From: Ignavibacteriales bacterium
Lineage (GTDB): Bacteria; Bacteroidota; Ignavibacteria; Ignavibacteriales; Ignavibacteriaceae
DNA: 6,640 nt
Assembly (NCBI GenBank): GCA_027347125.1
Contig: DAIERC010000382.1
Location: 1-6,640, forward strand
Reading direction: 5' to 3'
How positions within the stretch are numbered: position 1 is the first letter of the stretch; each line of letters starts with the position of its first letter. The notes beneath the pieces were generated by a model, which made no database searches, was not told the DNA's origin, and worked only from the letters and a program-made list of their open reading frames with translations. The position numbers and the translations under genes were made by a program. Positions 1 to 6,331 of this stretch are shown in pieces.

Positions 1-501
1 TACTGGCACGGCTGGTCGCCAGACGGCAAAACGCTGGCATACTGCGCTGAGCGCAACGGTGAATTTGATGTGTATACAATTTCCGTTAACGGTGGTGAGG
101 AAACAAGGCTAACAACAACTCCCACGCTTGATGATGGGCCGGAATATTCTCCCGACTGAAAATATATTTATTTTAATTCGGTACGAACCGGGCAAATGAA
201 AATTTGGCGTATGAAACCGGACGGCTCGGAGCAAACGCAAGTTACTCCGAATGATGAATACGGCGATTGGTTTGCTCATCCTTCGCCAGATGGAAAATGG
301 ATTGTATTTGTTTCTTATGATAAAAACGTTGAAGGTCACCCGGCAAACAAAAATGTGGTGTTAAGAATTATGCCCGCTTCCGGCGGTGAACCGAAAATAC
401 TGGCAACTTTATTAGGCGGGCAGGGAACTATAAATGTCCCGTCATGGTCACCGGATAGTAAAATGGTTGCTTTTGTAAGTTATAGATTGGTTGCTCCGTA
501 A
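1..501 (+). pseudogene. TolB-like PD40 beta-propeller protein, 5'-partial, interrupted by in-frame TGA
   Basis: The open frame starts before the window and reads to TAA at 499-501. Four PD40/WD40-like blade motifs are visible at codons 6-10 (SPDGK), 50-54 (SPD-stop-K), 95-99 (SPDGK) and 150-154 (SPDSK). Each is followed by a hydrophobic strand such as LAYCA, YIYFNS or IVFVS. These motifs are typical of the TolB C-terminal propeller and related periplasmic proteins, where the fold usually mediates protein or ligand contacts. At 157-159 the frame has TGA where GGA (Gly) is expected, and homology-like sequence continues on both sides in the same frame. It is therefore a single nonsense change, not a frameshift. 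The ATG at 196 could restart translation but has no good SD and would give only about two blades. A sequencing error is the main alternative. A general propeller function is well supported; the biological partner is unknown. The gene lies 41 bases upstream of the isomerase on the same strand. Confidence 0.8.
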
Positions 502-542
502 AAAATTATTTCATTGTTCCGGTATGTAAAAGGGAAACTAAT

Positions 543-1421
543 ATGGAAAAAGTTAATCGTTCTAGAAGAGATTTTCTTAAATTGATGGGCATGGGCACCG
601 CAGCTGTTGCCTTACCGGGTTTCAAGTATTTTGAAAACTTTGAGTATAAAGCAAAAATCGGATTACAACTTTATTCCGTGCGTAAAGAAATAGAAAAAGA
701 TTTTGAAGGAACCATGAAGAAGGTTGCCGACATTGGCTATGCCGGTATAGAAACTTATTTTCTACCCGAAAAAATTTCTCTTGATTACGGCGCAAAGATA
801 TTTAAAAATGCAGGCTTAAAAGTCTTTAGCATGCATGCTGAACTACCCGTAGGCAAAGACAAAGACGCAGCTTTAAAAATGGCCGACGCTTACAACTGCG
901 ATACGCTGGTTTATCATGGCTGGCCCGAGGGCGATAAGTTTAAAACTATGGATGCAACAAAGCATACCGCGGATGTTTATAATGAATCCGCAGCATTCCT
1001 GAAATCGAGAGGCATACATTTTGGCCTGCATAACCACTGGTGGGAGTTTGAAAAGACAGGCTACGAAATTTATCCGGCTTATTACCTGTTGCAAAATCTT
1101 GATAAGGAAATCTTTTTTGAGATAGATACATATTGGGCTAAAACCGCGGGGCAGGATCCGGCAAAAGTTGTTCACGATTTCGGCAAACGCGCCCCGCTAC
1201 TTCATATAAAGGACGGACCGGCTATAATGGGAAAAAAATCTTACGAACAAGTTCCGGCGGGCGAAGGTGTAATGGATTTTAAAGCCATTGTAAAAAGCGG
1301 TGGCAGCAATATAAAATGGATGATAGTTGAATTTGATGAATATGATGGAGATATTTTTAAAGGTATTTCCGGAAGCTATGAGTACCTTACAAAAAACGGA
1401 CTGGTAGAAGGAAAAACATAA
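543..1421 (+). CDS. Tat-exported sugar phosphate isomerase/epimerase family protein (xylose isomerase-like TIM barrel)
   Basis: This 292-aa protein begins with a twin-arginine signal: SRRDFLK at residues 7-13, then a hydrophobic stretch to about residue 26. No clear AxA cleavage site follows, so it may stay membrane-anchored. The rest matches the AP_endonuc_2/xylose isomerase-like TIM barrel. It has LQLYSVR near the first strand (41-47), GIETY (68-72), LHNHWWEF (162-169), EIDTYW (193-198), HIKDG (221-225), GEGVMDF (240-246) and VEFDEYDGD (262-270). By family analogy, E168, D195, H221 and E263 are the likely metal ligands. Such proteins isomerise or epimerise sugars, keto-sugars or inositols using a divalent metal; the substrate here cannot be assigned. 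The ATG is chosen because it places the RR motif at the N-terminus and has AGGG 8 bases upstream. Expected location is the periplasm. It may be co-transcribed with the propeller gene 41 bases upstream. Confidence 0.88.
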   Translation: MEKVNRSRRDFLKLMGMGTAAVALPGFKYFENFEYKAKIGLQLYSVRKEIEKDFEGTMKKVADIGYAGIETYFLPEKISLDYGAKIFKNAGLKVFSMHAELPVGKDKDAALKMADAYNCDTLVYHGWPEGDKFKTMDATKHTADVYNESAAFLKSRGIHFGLHNHWWEFEKTGYEIYPAYYLLQNLDKEIFFEIDTYWAKTAGQDPAKVVHDFGKRAPLLHIKDGPAIMGKKSYEQVPAGEGVMDFKAIVKSGGSNIKWMIVEFDEYDGDIFKGISGSYEYLTKNGLVEGKT

Positions 1422-1499
1422 AGCGCAATTTTAATTTTGGATTAAATACAATAATCTTGAAGAAAATTAATTTAAGAATAAAAATATTGTTCCGAATAT

Positions 1500-1505
1500 T
1501 ATAAT
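1500..1505 (+). promoter_or_regulatory. Candidate -10 element upstream of the SDR gene
   Basis: TATAAT matches the sigma-70 -10 consensus exactly and would start transcription just ahead of the SD at 1514-1520. No convincing -35 element lies at the usual distance, and the surrounding 106-base gap is so AT-rich that a chance match is quite possible. If real, the SDR gene can be transcribed separately from the isomerase gene. Confidence 0.25.
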
Positions 1506-1513
1506 GAAAATAT

Positions 1514-1520
1514 AAAGGAG
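1514..1520 (+). promoter_or_regulatory. Strong ribosome binding site deciding a TTG start
   Basis: AAAGGAG lies 7 bases before TTG at 1528. This is near-consensus and ideally spaced. It is the main reason to accept the non-ATG start, which also puts the Rossmann glycine motif at residue 7, where it is expected. Confidence 0.8.
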
Positions 1521-1527
1521 TAAGTAA

Positions 1528-2511
1528 TTGAAAGTTTTATTTATCGGCGGCACGGGAAATATTAGTACCGAAGTAAGCAAATTGTGTGTTGAACGCGGCA
1601 TCGATCTGTATCTATTAAACCGCGGTAACAGGGATGTAAAAATTGAAGGTGCAAATACTATTACGGGTGATATTTCAAAACCCGATCAATTAACGCGGGA
1701 GCTAAAACAACACAATTGGGACGCGGTTGTTAACTGGATAGCTTTTACCGAAAACGACATCGACAGAGATTTTAAACTATTTAAAGATATTACAAAACAA
1801 TATATTTTTATCAGCTCGGCTTCCGCTTATCAGAAACCTCCTTTGCACCCGGTAATTACGGAATCTACGCCGTTGCATAATCCTTACTGGGAATATTCGC
1901 GCAACAAAATTGCCTGCGAGGAAAAACTAAATTTTTATTACCGTAGAAATAATTTCCCGATTACAATAGTTAGGCCTTCGCATACATATGATACTGTTAT
2001 TCCCGTTGCAATAGGAGGGTGGACTGAATACACAATAATCGACCGCATGAAAAAGGGTAAGAAAATTATTGTTCACGGCGACGGTTCTTCGCTTTGGACT
2101 GTTACTCATGCTTCGGACTTTGCTAAAGGATTTGTAGGACTCTTGGGGCATCAGCAGGCAATTGGCCACGCGTTTCACATAACCTCCGATGAAATTTTAA
2201 CATGGGATCAAATTTATGGCGCTGTTGCAGATGCTGCCGGAGTTGAGGCTAACATAATTCATATTCCCTCCGATTTTCTTGCAAGTGTTGATGAATCATT
2301 AAAAGGCTCTTTAATCGGCGATAAAACTTGGAGCGTTATTTTTGATAATACAAAGATTAAAACTTTTGTCCCTGACTTCAAAGCAACAATTCCTTTTAAT
2401 AAGGGAATCAAGTTAACTTTAAACTGGTTTGAAGCGGATGAAAAAAGGCGGATTATAGATAAAGAGACCGATGTGATGATGGATAAAATTATTAGCGAAT
2501 ATGAAAAATGA
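1528..2511 (+). CDS. NAD(P)-dependent epimerase/dehydratase (extended SDR family)
   Basis: This 327-aa cytosolic enzyme starts at TTG behind a strong SD. The N-terminal Rossmann motif is GGTGNIS at residues 7-13, an extended-SDR GxxGxx(G/S) variant. It is followed by an early acidic/NRG segment (31-33) and GDIS (47-50). Catalytic features are SSASAY (96-101) and YSRNK (123-127), giving the YxxxK pair Y123 and K127, then RPSHTYD (149-155). The C-terminal half has the substrate-domain style of nucleotide-sugar or sugar epimerases/dehydratases, including HGDGSSLWTVTHASDFA (183-199). The ending, with FDNTKIK and then VPDF, is typical of this SDR subgroup. The length is normal. Reaction type (NAD(P)-dependent epimerisation, dehydration or oxidation of a sugar derivative) is known for the family; the substrate is not readable. 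Placement 106 bases after a sugar isomerase supports a shared carbohydrate role. It ends with TGA, and a second in-frame TGA follows two codons later. Confidence 0.88.
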   Translation: MKVLFIGGTGNISTEVSKLCVERGIDLYLLNRGNRDVKIEGANTITGDISKPDQLTRELKQHNWDAVVNWIAFTENDIDRDFKLFKDITKQYIFISSASAYQKPPLHPVITESTPLHNPYWEYSRNKIACEEKLNFYYRRNNFPITIVRPSHTYDTVIPVAIGGWTEYTIIDRMKKGKKIIVHGDGSSLWTVTHASDFAKGFVGLLGHQQAIGHAFHITSDEILTWDQIYGAVADAAGVEANIIHIPSDFLASVDESLKGSLIGDKTWSVIFDNTKIKTFVPDFKATIPFNKGIKLTLNWFEADEKRRIIDKETDVMMDKIISEYEK

Positions 2512-2537
2512 ACTCATTGATTAAAACGGAAACATAA

Positions 2538-2567
2538 TTCAGTGTAACTGAAAGATTTTATTTTATT
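2538..2567 (+). terminator. Weak rho-independent terminator candidate after the SDR gene
   Basis: A perfect 6-bp stem with a 3-base loop, TTCAGT-gta-ACTGAA (2538-2552), is followed by a T-rich tract (agattttattttatt). The stem has only two G:C pairs, so it would be weak. It sits 26 bases past the SDR stop codon, a reasonable position for a terminator. Confidence 0.4.
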
Positions 2568-2588
2568 ATACTCAGGAGGGTAAACCAC

Positions 2589-2742
2589 ATGCTGTTTAAC
2601 CTGATGCTCGAATTGATATAAAAACCTTTTAGGCGGTCTGGGGAAGCTTCTAATCGTTTTCGGTATCACTCTCTTTTTAAGTACTTATTCATCACCTCCA
2701 AGGATGTTTGATAGACGGGAGATAATCATTTTACAATGATTA
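2589..2742 (+). pseudogene. Possible frameshifted remnant of a small DUF2905-like membrane protein
   Basis: AGGAGGG (2574-2580) is a near-perfect SD, 8 bases before ATG at 2589. That frame closes after ten codons (MLFNLMLELI, TAA at 2619-2621). From about 2620 another forward frame (starting at 2620, 2623 and so on) reads KNLLGGLGKLLIVFGITLFL. This is hydrophobic and, from memory, resembles the start of DUF2905 proteins, small two-helix membrane proteins with a GKLLI-x-FGI-like opening. That frame then loses similarity and stops at TGA, 2740-2742. One reading is a frameshifted, truncated gene whose original SD and start survive. Others are a genuine 10-aa leader peptide, or chance. There are no recognisable remains of the usual central LPGD-like motif, apart from a vague GGAGAT in another frame. 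Confidence 0.3.
2723..2742. repeat. 8-bp dyad between convergent genes
   Basis: TAATCATT (2723-2730) and AATGATTA (2735-2742) form a perfect 8-bp stem with a 4-base loop (TTAC). It lies 39 bases beyond the stop codon of the minus-strand Ser/Asn-rich gene and between convergent transcription units. It could stabilise 3' ends or act as a poor bidirectional terminator. Neither strand has a clear T-tract directly after it. Confidence 0.35.
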
Positions 2743-2780
2743 AACATATTATCGGTTTTATCTTGAACAACGGATGATAC

Positions 2781-3275
2781 TTAATAGTAAATAATATTTA
2801 CCAAACTACCCTTAGAGTTTTGTGAGCTTGAATGATAGGTCTTGTCCAATTGTTTTTTTATTGAGTTGGTATTTTTGCGGGAAGAGTTGTCTCTGGAATT
2901 TGCAGTCATCTTGCTATCAACAATATAATAACCGTAAACCCCGTTTTGGTTTGAATCATTAGTTAGATGTTTTAAATCATTAAAATTATTATTGCTATCG
3001 TTTGAATTATCGGCGGCCAGAGGCTTTTCTTTTTCATTAAAAATTTGGCCGGTTGAATTTAGCCTGGATAGCGGAACATTATATAAATACCTGAAATTAA
3101 AATTTGAAGAATTAAGTTTTTCACTTACTAAACTATTTTTAACATCTTTCGATAATTTATTACCGGAAGAATCCTGGTTGAGGCTGGTAAAGTTAGTCGC
3201 TTTCTGAGAGTAATCTAGTTTTGTAGTATAGCGAACAGCTTCAACAATATACGGATTATTTGAAATAGGGATCAT
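2781..3275 (-). CDS. Hypothetical Ser/Asn-rich protein, 164 aa
   Basis: I do not recognise this protein. The start at 3275 is chosen because GAGGTGGAG (3294-3286) lies 10 bases upstream; an upstream in-frame ATG at 3305 would place this SD inside the gene. The N-terminus (MIPISNNPYIVEAVRY, 1-16) looks ordered. A long polar stretch follows from about 21 to 155, with roughly a third Ser plus Asn and a run of NDSNNNFND at 92-100. The protein ends in a short hydrophobic tail (GSLVNIIYY, 156-164). It has no signal peptide, membrane helix, Cys or Trp, so it is probably cytosolic and largely disordered with short ordered ends. Codon choice resembles the neighbouring genes. It lies 213 bases downstream of the symporter on the same strand but has its own candidate promoter. 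The layout of short conserved ends around a disordered core would suit an adaptor or secreted substrate, but that is a guess. Confidence 0.65.
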   Translation of the reverse strand: MIPISNNPYIVEAVRYTTKLDYSQKATNFTSLNQDSSGNKLSKDVKNSLVSEKLNSSNFNFRYLYNVPLSRLNSTGQIFNEKEKPLAADNSNDSNNNFNDLKHLTNDSNQNGVYGYYIVDSKMTANSRDNSSRKNTNSIKKQLDKTYHSSSQNSKGSLVNIIYY

Positions 3276-3285
3276 AAGCAAAAAT

Positions 3286-3294
3286 CTCCACCTC
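3286..3294 (-). promoter_or_regulatory. Ribosome binding site fixing the start of the Ser/Asn-rich gene
   Basis: Read on the minus strand this is GAGGTGGAG, a strong SD variant 10 bases before ATG at 3275. It favours the 164-residue protein over a version extended by ten residues from 3305. Confidence 0.65.
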
Positions 3295-3327
3295 AAGATT
3301 AACAATCTTCTCTGTATTTGTCAATAC
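3295..3327 (-). promoter_or_regulatory. Candidate promoter with two overlapping palindromes
   Basis: On the minus strand a perfect -35 hexamer TTGACA (3324-3319) is followed 17 bases later by TAATCT, a poor -10. Alternatively, TTG followed 20 bases later by TAATCTTG fits the Bacteroidota -33/-7 pattern (TAnnTTTG) with one mismatch. Each element is embedded in a palindrome: GTATT-gaca-AATAC over the -35 (3327-3314), and AAGATT-gtt-AATCTT over the -10 (3309-3295). This would suit repressor control. A caution is that transcription would start inside or right next to the SD, leaving almost no leader. Confidence 0.35.
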
Positions 3328-3488
3328 GGAATTTTTAATTTTAAACTCTCAATTTTGAATTAAGCGCAATGAAATTAAAGAAATTTATCACAAAAATATT
3401 TTTGAATAAAAAATAGCGATATAGATTTTAATACTATAAAGTAAATTAAATACGCCGGAATTATTTTTGTTAAAATTAAATATTCCCG
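3306..3488. other. AT-rich intergenic region, mostly featureless
   Basis: This separates the symporter's stop codon from the start region of the Ser/Asn-rich gene. Apart from the promoter-like palindromes at its low-coordinate end, I see no open frame, RNA-like structure or convincing GC-rich terminator hairpin. The many A/T runs give only weak, imperfect dyads. Confidence 0.5.
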
Positions 3489-5447
3489 TCAATCTTTTTC
3501 AGTTACCAGAGAAGAAGCGCTACCGGGAGCAGGAAATTTTAACTCTGCTCTTTCTCCGTAAGTAGCTTCAAGTTTGTCCCACCAGTTTAGTTTTAACAAT
3601 AAGGATGTAACAACTAAAATAACAATACAAACTGCCAGCGACTTATATTCGCGAATAACTAGAAACACCGGTGTAGCCATCAATGTTATTTGCCAGATAA
3701 TTCCTACCAGCACATTAAACATATCTCTTTTGAAATTTTTATTTGCGACAAACTGCGGATCAATTTTAAGTACTTTTTGATGGATCGGTTTCCAGAAACC
3801 CCAGGGGCGAACGTTATGATAAAACTTCATAAGCACTTCGTCGCTTTCAGGCTTTGTTAACATTGTAGCTACAAAACTACCGATTATAGAAATAAGAAAG
3901 ATTAAAGGGAAAGAATTCATACTGGAATTTGCCGGCAACGGCCAGTTATCTAAAAATGTAAGCAGATGCAAATTATTAAGCAAAAGCAGGATTAAAGATG
4001 TCGCAATTCCCGAAACCATTCCCCAAAAATAACCGTAGCCGTTAAAGCGCCACCAATACCATTTAAGAACATTGGCTGCAGTATAACCGCCCCATAAAGA
4101 AGCTACTATCCAGAGTGCGACTTGATTAATCGATTCCACAAAAAATCCTGTTGCAATACCAACAACAACAACTGCGATGGATGCAATATAACTCATCCTA
4201 ACATATTTTTTAGGCTCGGCATTAGGATTTATATAACGTTTGTATATATCGTTAACAATATATGCCGGAGCCGCATTTACAGTTGCGGCAAAGTTGCTCA
4301 TAAAAGCTGCTATAAAACCCGCCATCAAAAGGCCGAGTAAACCGGCCGGAACATAATGAGCCAGAACTTGCGGTAAGATCGCTTCAAAATCCGGGCTGCT
4401 TACCGAGCTTTTGTATAAGGCATCAAAATTTGTAAGAGCAAGAACAGTTAAACCGGCGGCCATAAAATAACGGGAAGGATTAAGAACTATACTAACCATT
4501 GAATTCATTTTTGCGGCTTCAACCGGGTTGCGTGTGGAAAGGATTCTCTGCATATCATAATTTGGCGCAGGGCCCGCCGCAGAAACAAACATTCCTTTGA
4601 ATATCATCATACCGAATAACAAACCAAACATAGAATAACCGTCGTTTTTTATCCATTGATTAAACGCTGTTACTTTGGTTGCCATAGCAGAGCTAACAGT
4701 TGACCAATCTAAATTTAAATTAAAACCAAAAGACATGCTTTTCCAGCCTTCAGGTATAACGCTGTTAGTCATGCTTGGCGAAACATGGTACATAGCTATT
4801 ATTCCTATAGCAATTGCGGAAACCGTAAGTATACAATATTGTATAACTTCGGTTGCCACAACGCTCATCATCCCGCCTTTAACAACATATACGGTTGTTA
4901 TGCTCATTAATATCAGCGCGTAAAGATTTGCATTTATTTGGGGGTACTGAGCCAGTATAGAAGGATTTGTTATTAAAGCGGGAAGGAACGCCGCCGCAAA
5001 TTTACCTATTCCTTTGAACCCGTAAGAAAGAAACCCGATTACACTTATAAGAGCAAATATTACAACGATAAAATGGGATAAGGTTGCGCCTCTCCCGGTT
5101 CCGAAACGTGTTTTTAACCATTCGGCGCCGGTCATAGCGTTTGATCTTCGCAGCCAGGGAGATAAGTATACCATAAGAAATATTTGATTGAAAACCGGCC
5201 ATATCCAGGGAATCCACATACTTTTTAATCCGTATACCGAAAGCCAATAAACAATAAGCATTGTTCCGGCAATATCAAACATACCGGAAGCATCGGAAAT
5301 GCCAAGTATCCACCACTTGAAATTGTTACCACCAAGAAAATAATTATGAATATTTTTTGATGCTTTTTTAGAAATGTAAAACCCGATAAAGATTGTGGAG
5401 GCTAAATAAAATAAAATAATCGCTATATCAACAATATGAAGATTCAT
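3489..5447 (-). CDS. Sodium:solute symporter (SSS family) with C-terminal extension
   Basis: This 652-aa inner-membrane transporter has the SSS core. The first helix is at about 5-27, then GISDASGMFDIAGTM (49-63) near the sodium-site region of TM1/TM2 in LeuT-fold symporters. GPAPNYDMQRILSTRNPVEAAK follows at 292-313, and LLGLLMAGFIAAFMSNFAATVNA (370-392) corresponds to the helix carrying the Na2-site Ser/Ala residues. NDIYKRY (399-405) is the usual loop after it. The core runs to about residue 530. A further ~120 residues include a soluble, aromatic-rich segment (534-575), two likely helices (about 577-620) and a polar tail, longer than the common 480-560 residues of the family. The substrate (sugar, polyol, carboxylate or other) cannot be assigned. 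The start at 5447 has GGAG 8 bases upstream. It is divergent from the HTH-EIIA gene, with a shared 199-base control region. It ends with TGA. Confidence 0.93.
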   Translation of the reverse strand: MNLHIVDIAIILFYLASTIFIGFYISKKASKNIHNYFLGGNNFKWWILGISDASGMFDIAGTMLIVYWLSVYGLKSMWIPWIWPVFNQIFLMVYLSPWLRRSNAMTGAEWLKTRFGTGRGATLSHFIVVIFALISVIGFLSYGFKGIGKFAAAFLPALITNPSILAQYPQINANLYALILMSITTVYVVKGGMMSVVATEVIQYCILTVSAIAIGIIAMYHVSPSMTNSVIPEGWKSMSFGFNLNLDWSTVSSAMATKVTAFNQWIKNDGYSMFGLLFGMMIFKGMFVSAAGPAPNYDMQRILSTRNPVEAAKMNSMVSIVLNPSRYFMAAGLTVLALTNFDALYKSSVSSPDFEAILPQVLAHYVPAGLLGLLMAGFIAAFMSNFAATVNAAPAYIVNDIYKRYINPNAEPKKYVRMSYIASIAVVVVGIATGFFVESINQVALWIVASLWGGYTAANVLKWYWWRFNGYGYFWGMVSGIATSLILLLLNNLHLLTFLDNWPLPANSSMNSFPLIFLISIIGSFVATMLTKPESDEVLMKFYHNVRPWGFWKPIHQKVLKIDPQFVANKNFKRDMFNVLVGIIWQITLMATPVFLVIREYKSLAVCIVILVVTSLLLKLNWWDKLEATYGERAELKFPAPGSASSLVTEKD

Positions 5448-5499
5448 CTGAATTACTCCATGGTTACTTGTGATTTTAAATGGTAAAGCCTTAAATAAA

Positions 5500-5526
5500 T
5501 TTATAGTGCAGATGTTTTACTTTCAA
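5500..5526 (-). promoter_or_regulatory. Candidate sigma-70 promoter of the symporter gene
   Basis: Read on the minus strand, TTGAAA (5526-5521, five of six consensus bases) and TATAAA (5505-5500, five of six) are separated by 15 bases, slightly short. The start codon is 53 bases beyond the -10 element, leaving an untranslated leader that contains the GGAG ribosome site. Confidence 0.4.
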
Positions 5527-5553
5527 ATTATTATTTAAAAAGGCTCATTTTTC

Positions 5554-5577
5554 TTTATGGACATTACAGGACATAAA
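5554..5577. promoter_or_regulatory. GGACAT direct repeat inside a TTTATG/CATAAA inverted repeat (candidate operator)
   Basis: GGACAT occurs at 5559-5564 and 5569-5574, exactly 10 bases apart, placing both copies on the same face of the helix. TTTATG (5554-5559) and CATAAA (5572-5577) flank them as an inverted repeat. The site lies between the candidate promoters of the divergent symporter and HTH-EIIA genes, a usual place for an operator. The repeat is short, so the functional role is inferred. Confidence 0.35.
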
Positions 5578-5596
5578 AGAATATTAAGCCCAATGT

Positions 5597-5624
5597 TTGG
5601 ACTTTAACGGAAAAATATTATATT
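5597..5624 (+). promoter_or_regulatory. Candidate promoter of the HTH-EIIA operon
   Basis: TATATT (5619-5624, five of six bases of the -10 consensus) lies 16 bases after TTGGAC (5597-5602, first three bases of the -35 consensus). The start codon at 5647 is 22 bases past the -10, giving a very short leader without a clear SD (only a weak AGAA). Confidence 0.35.
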
Positions 5625-5646
5625 TTGCACCCAAAATAGAACTTAT

Positions 5647-6318
5647 ATGGAACTAAAAATCAAAGATATTGTAAACCTGCTGCAGGTTTCCGAAAAAACG
5701 GTTTACCGCTGGATTAAGGATAAGAAAATTCCTTGTTACCGGATAAATCACCAGTACCATTTTAATCGTTCGGAAATAAACGAATGGATACTAAGCAACA
5801 AGATAGAACTGTCTCCTAATTTGTTAAATATTTCGCCGTCATCGGGCCCGGTAAATTTTTATGAGCTGCTTAAATCCGGGGGAGTGTACAACAATATTCC
5901 CGGCAAGACAGTTAAAGAAATTTTGCAAAATGTAATTGATATTATTCCAACGCCGTCAAATCTTTCCAAAGAAGAAATTCTTTCAGCCTTGTTAAGCAGG
6001 CAAGAAATGATGACTACTGCTATCGGAAAGGGAATTGCGATACCGCATCCGAGAAACCCGATAATTTCAAACACCGAAGATGTAATAGTATCAATTTGTT
6101 ATTTACAAAACCCCACCGACTTTCAGGCATTAGACAAACTGCCCGTGCATACTCTTTTTATTGTTCTGGCTAATAACCCGCGCAGACATCTTGAAGTGCT
6201 TTCCAAGATTTCATTTTTATGCCAGTCAGAACAGTTTATAGAATTGCTTGGACGAAAAGCTCAAAAAGACGAAATACTAAATTTTGTAAAGTCAAAAGAA
6301 TTAGAATGGCGGAATTAG
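5647..6318 (+). CDS. HTH (excisionase/MerR-like) - PTS EIIA (fructose/mannitol/Ntr type) fusion protein
   Basis: This 223-aa soluble protein has two domains. Residues 1-50 form a helix-turn-helix of the excisionase/HTH_17 type: VNLLQVSEKTVYRWIKDKKIP (9-29), then YRINHQYHFNRSEINEWI (31-48). After a linker (about 51-85), residues 86-218 match the PTS EIIA type-2 domain. GKGIAIPHPR (127-136) carries the phosphorylatable His134, and NNPRRHLEVLSKIS (176-189) carries the second conserved His181. The family accepts phosphate from HPr or EI-Ntr and often regulates rather than transports. No EIIB or EIIC domain is present, so I infer a phosphorylation-controlled regulator or DNA-binding sensor. It is divergent from the symporter. 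Its stop overlaps the SD (AGGAG 6317-6321) of the following NuoL/HyfB-like gene, suggesting translational coupling. A metabolic-state sensor controlling an energy-conserving complex is an attractive but unproven role. Confidence 0.88.
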   Translation: MELKIKDIVNLLQVSEKTVYRWIKDKKIPCYRINHQYHFNRSEINEWILSNKIELSPNLLNISPSSGPVNFYELLKSGGVYNNIPGKTVKEILQNVIDIIPTPSNLSKEEILSALLSRQEMMTTAIGKGIAIPHPRNPIISNTEDVIVSICYLQNPTDFQALDKLPVHTLFIVLANNPRRHLEVLSKISFLCQSEQFIELLGRKAQKDEILNFVKSKELEWRN

Positions 6319-6331
6319 GAGCTTTACCGAA

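Noticed and set aside
157..159. Reassigned genetic code with TGA read as Gly (as in Gracilibacteria/SR1)
   Set aside because: The SDR and symporter genes both end properly at TGA, at positions fitting their families' lengths, and read-through would add unrelated residues. No other internal TGA replaces a Gly codon in the intact genes.
109..339. Minus-strand frame opposite the propeller gene
   Set aside because: It is a shadow of the clear PD40 coding frame and shows no motif or ribosome site.
1483..1500. AATATT-N6-AATATT inverted repeat as a terminator of the isomerase gene
   Set aside because: The stem is all A:T, each arm is itself a palindrome, and no T-tract follows; chance is likely in this AT-rich gap.
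2567..2572. TATACT as a -10 promoter just before the AGGAGGG site
   Set aside because: Transcription would start within the SD itself, and no -35 element is found at the right distance.
2992..3207. Plus-strand open frame of 71 codons opposite the Ser/Asn-rich gene
   Set aside because: It starts at TTG without an SD and has no recognisable motif. The minus-strand gene has a strong SD and codon use like its neighbours.
3276..3305. Ten-residue N-terminal extension of the Ser/Asn-rich protein
   Set aside because: The extension is encoded by the SD region of the downstream ATG and has no SD of its own.
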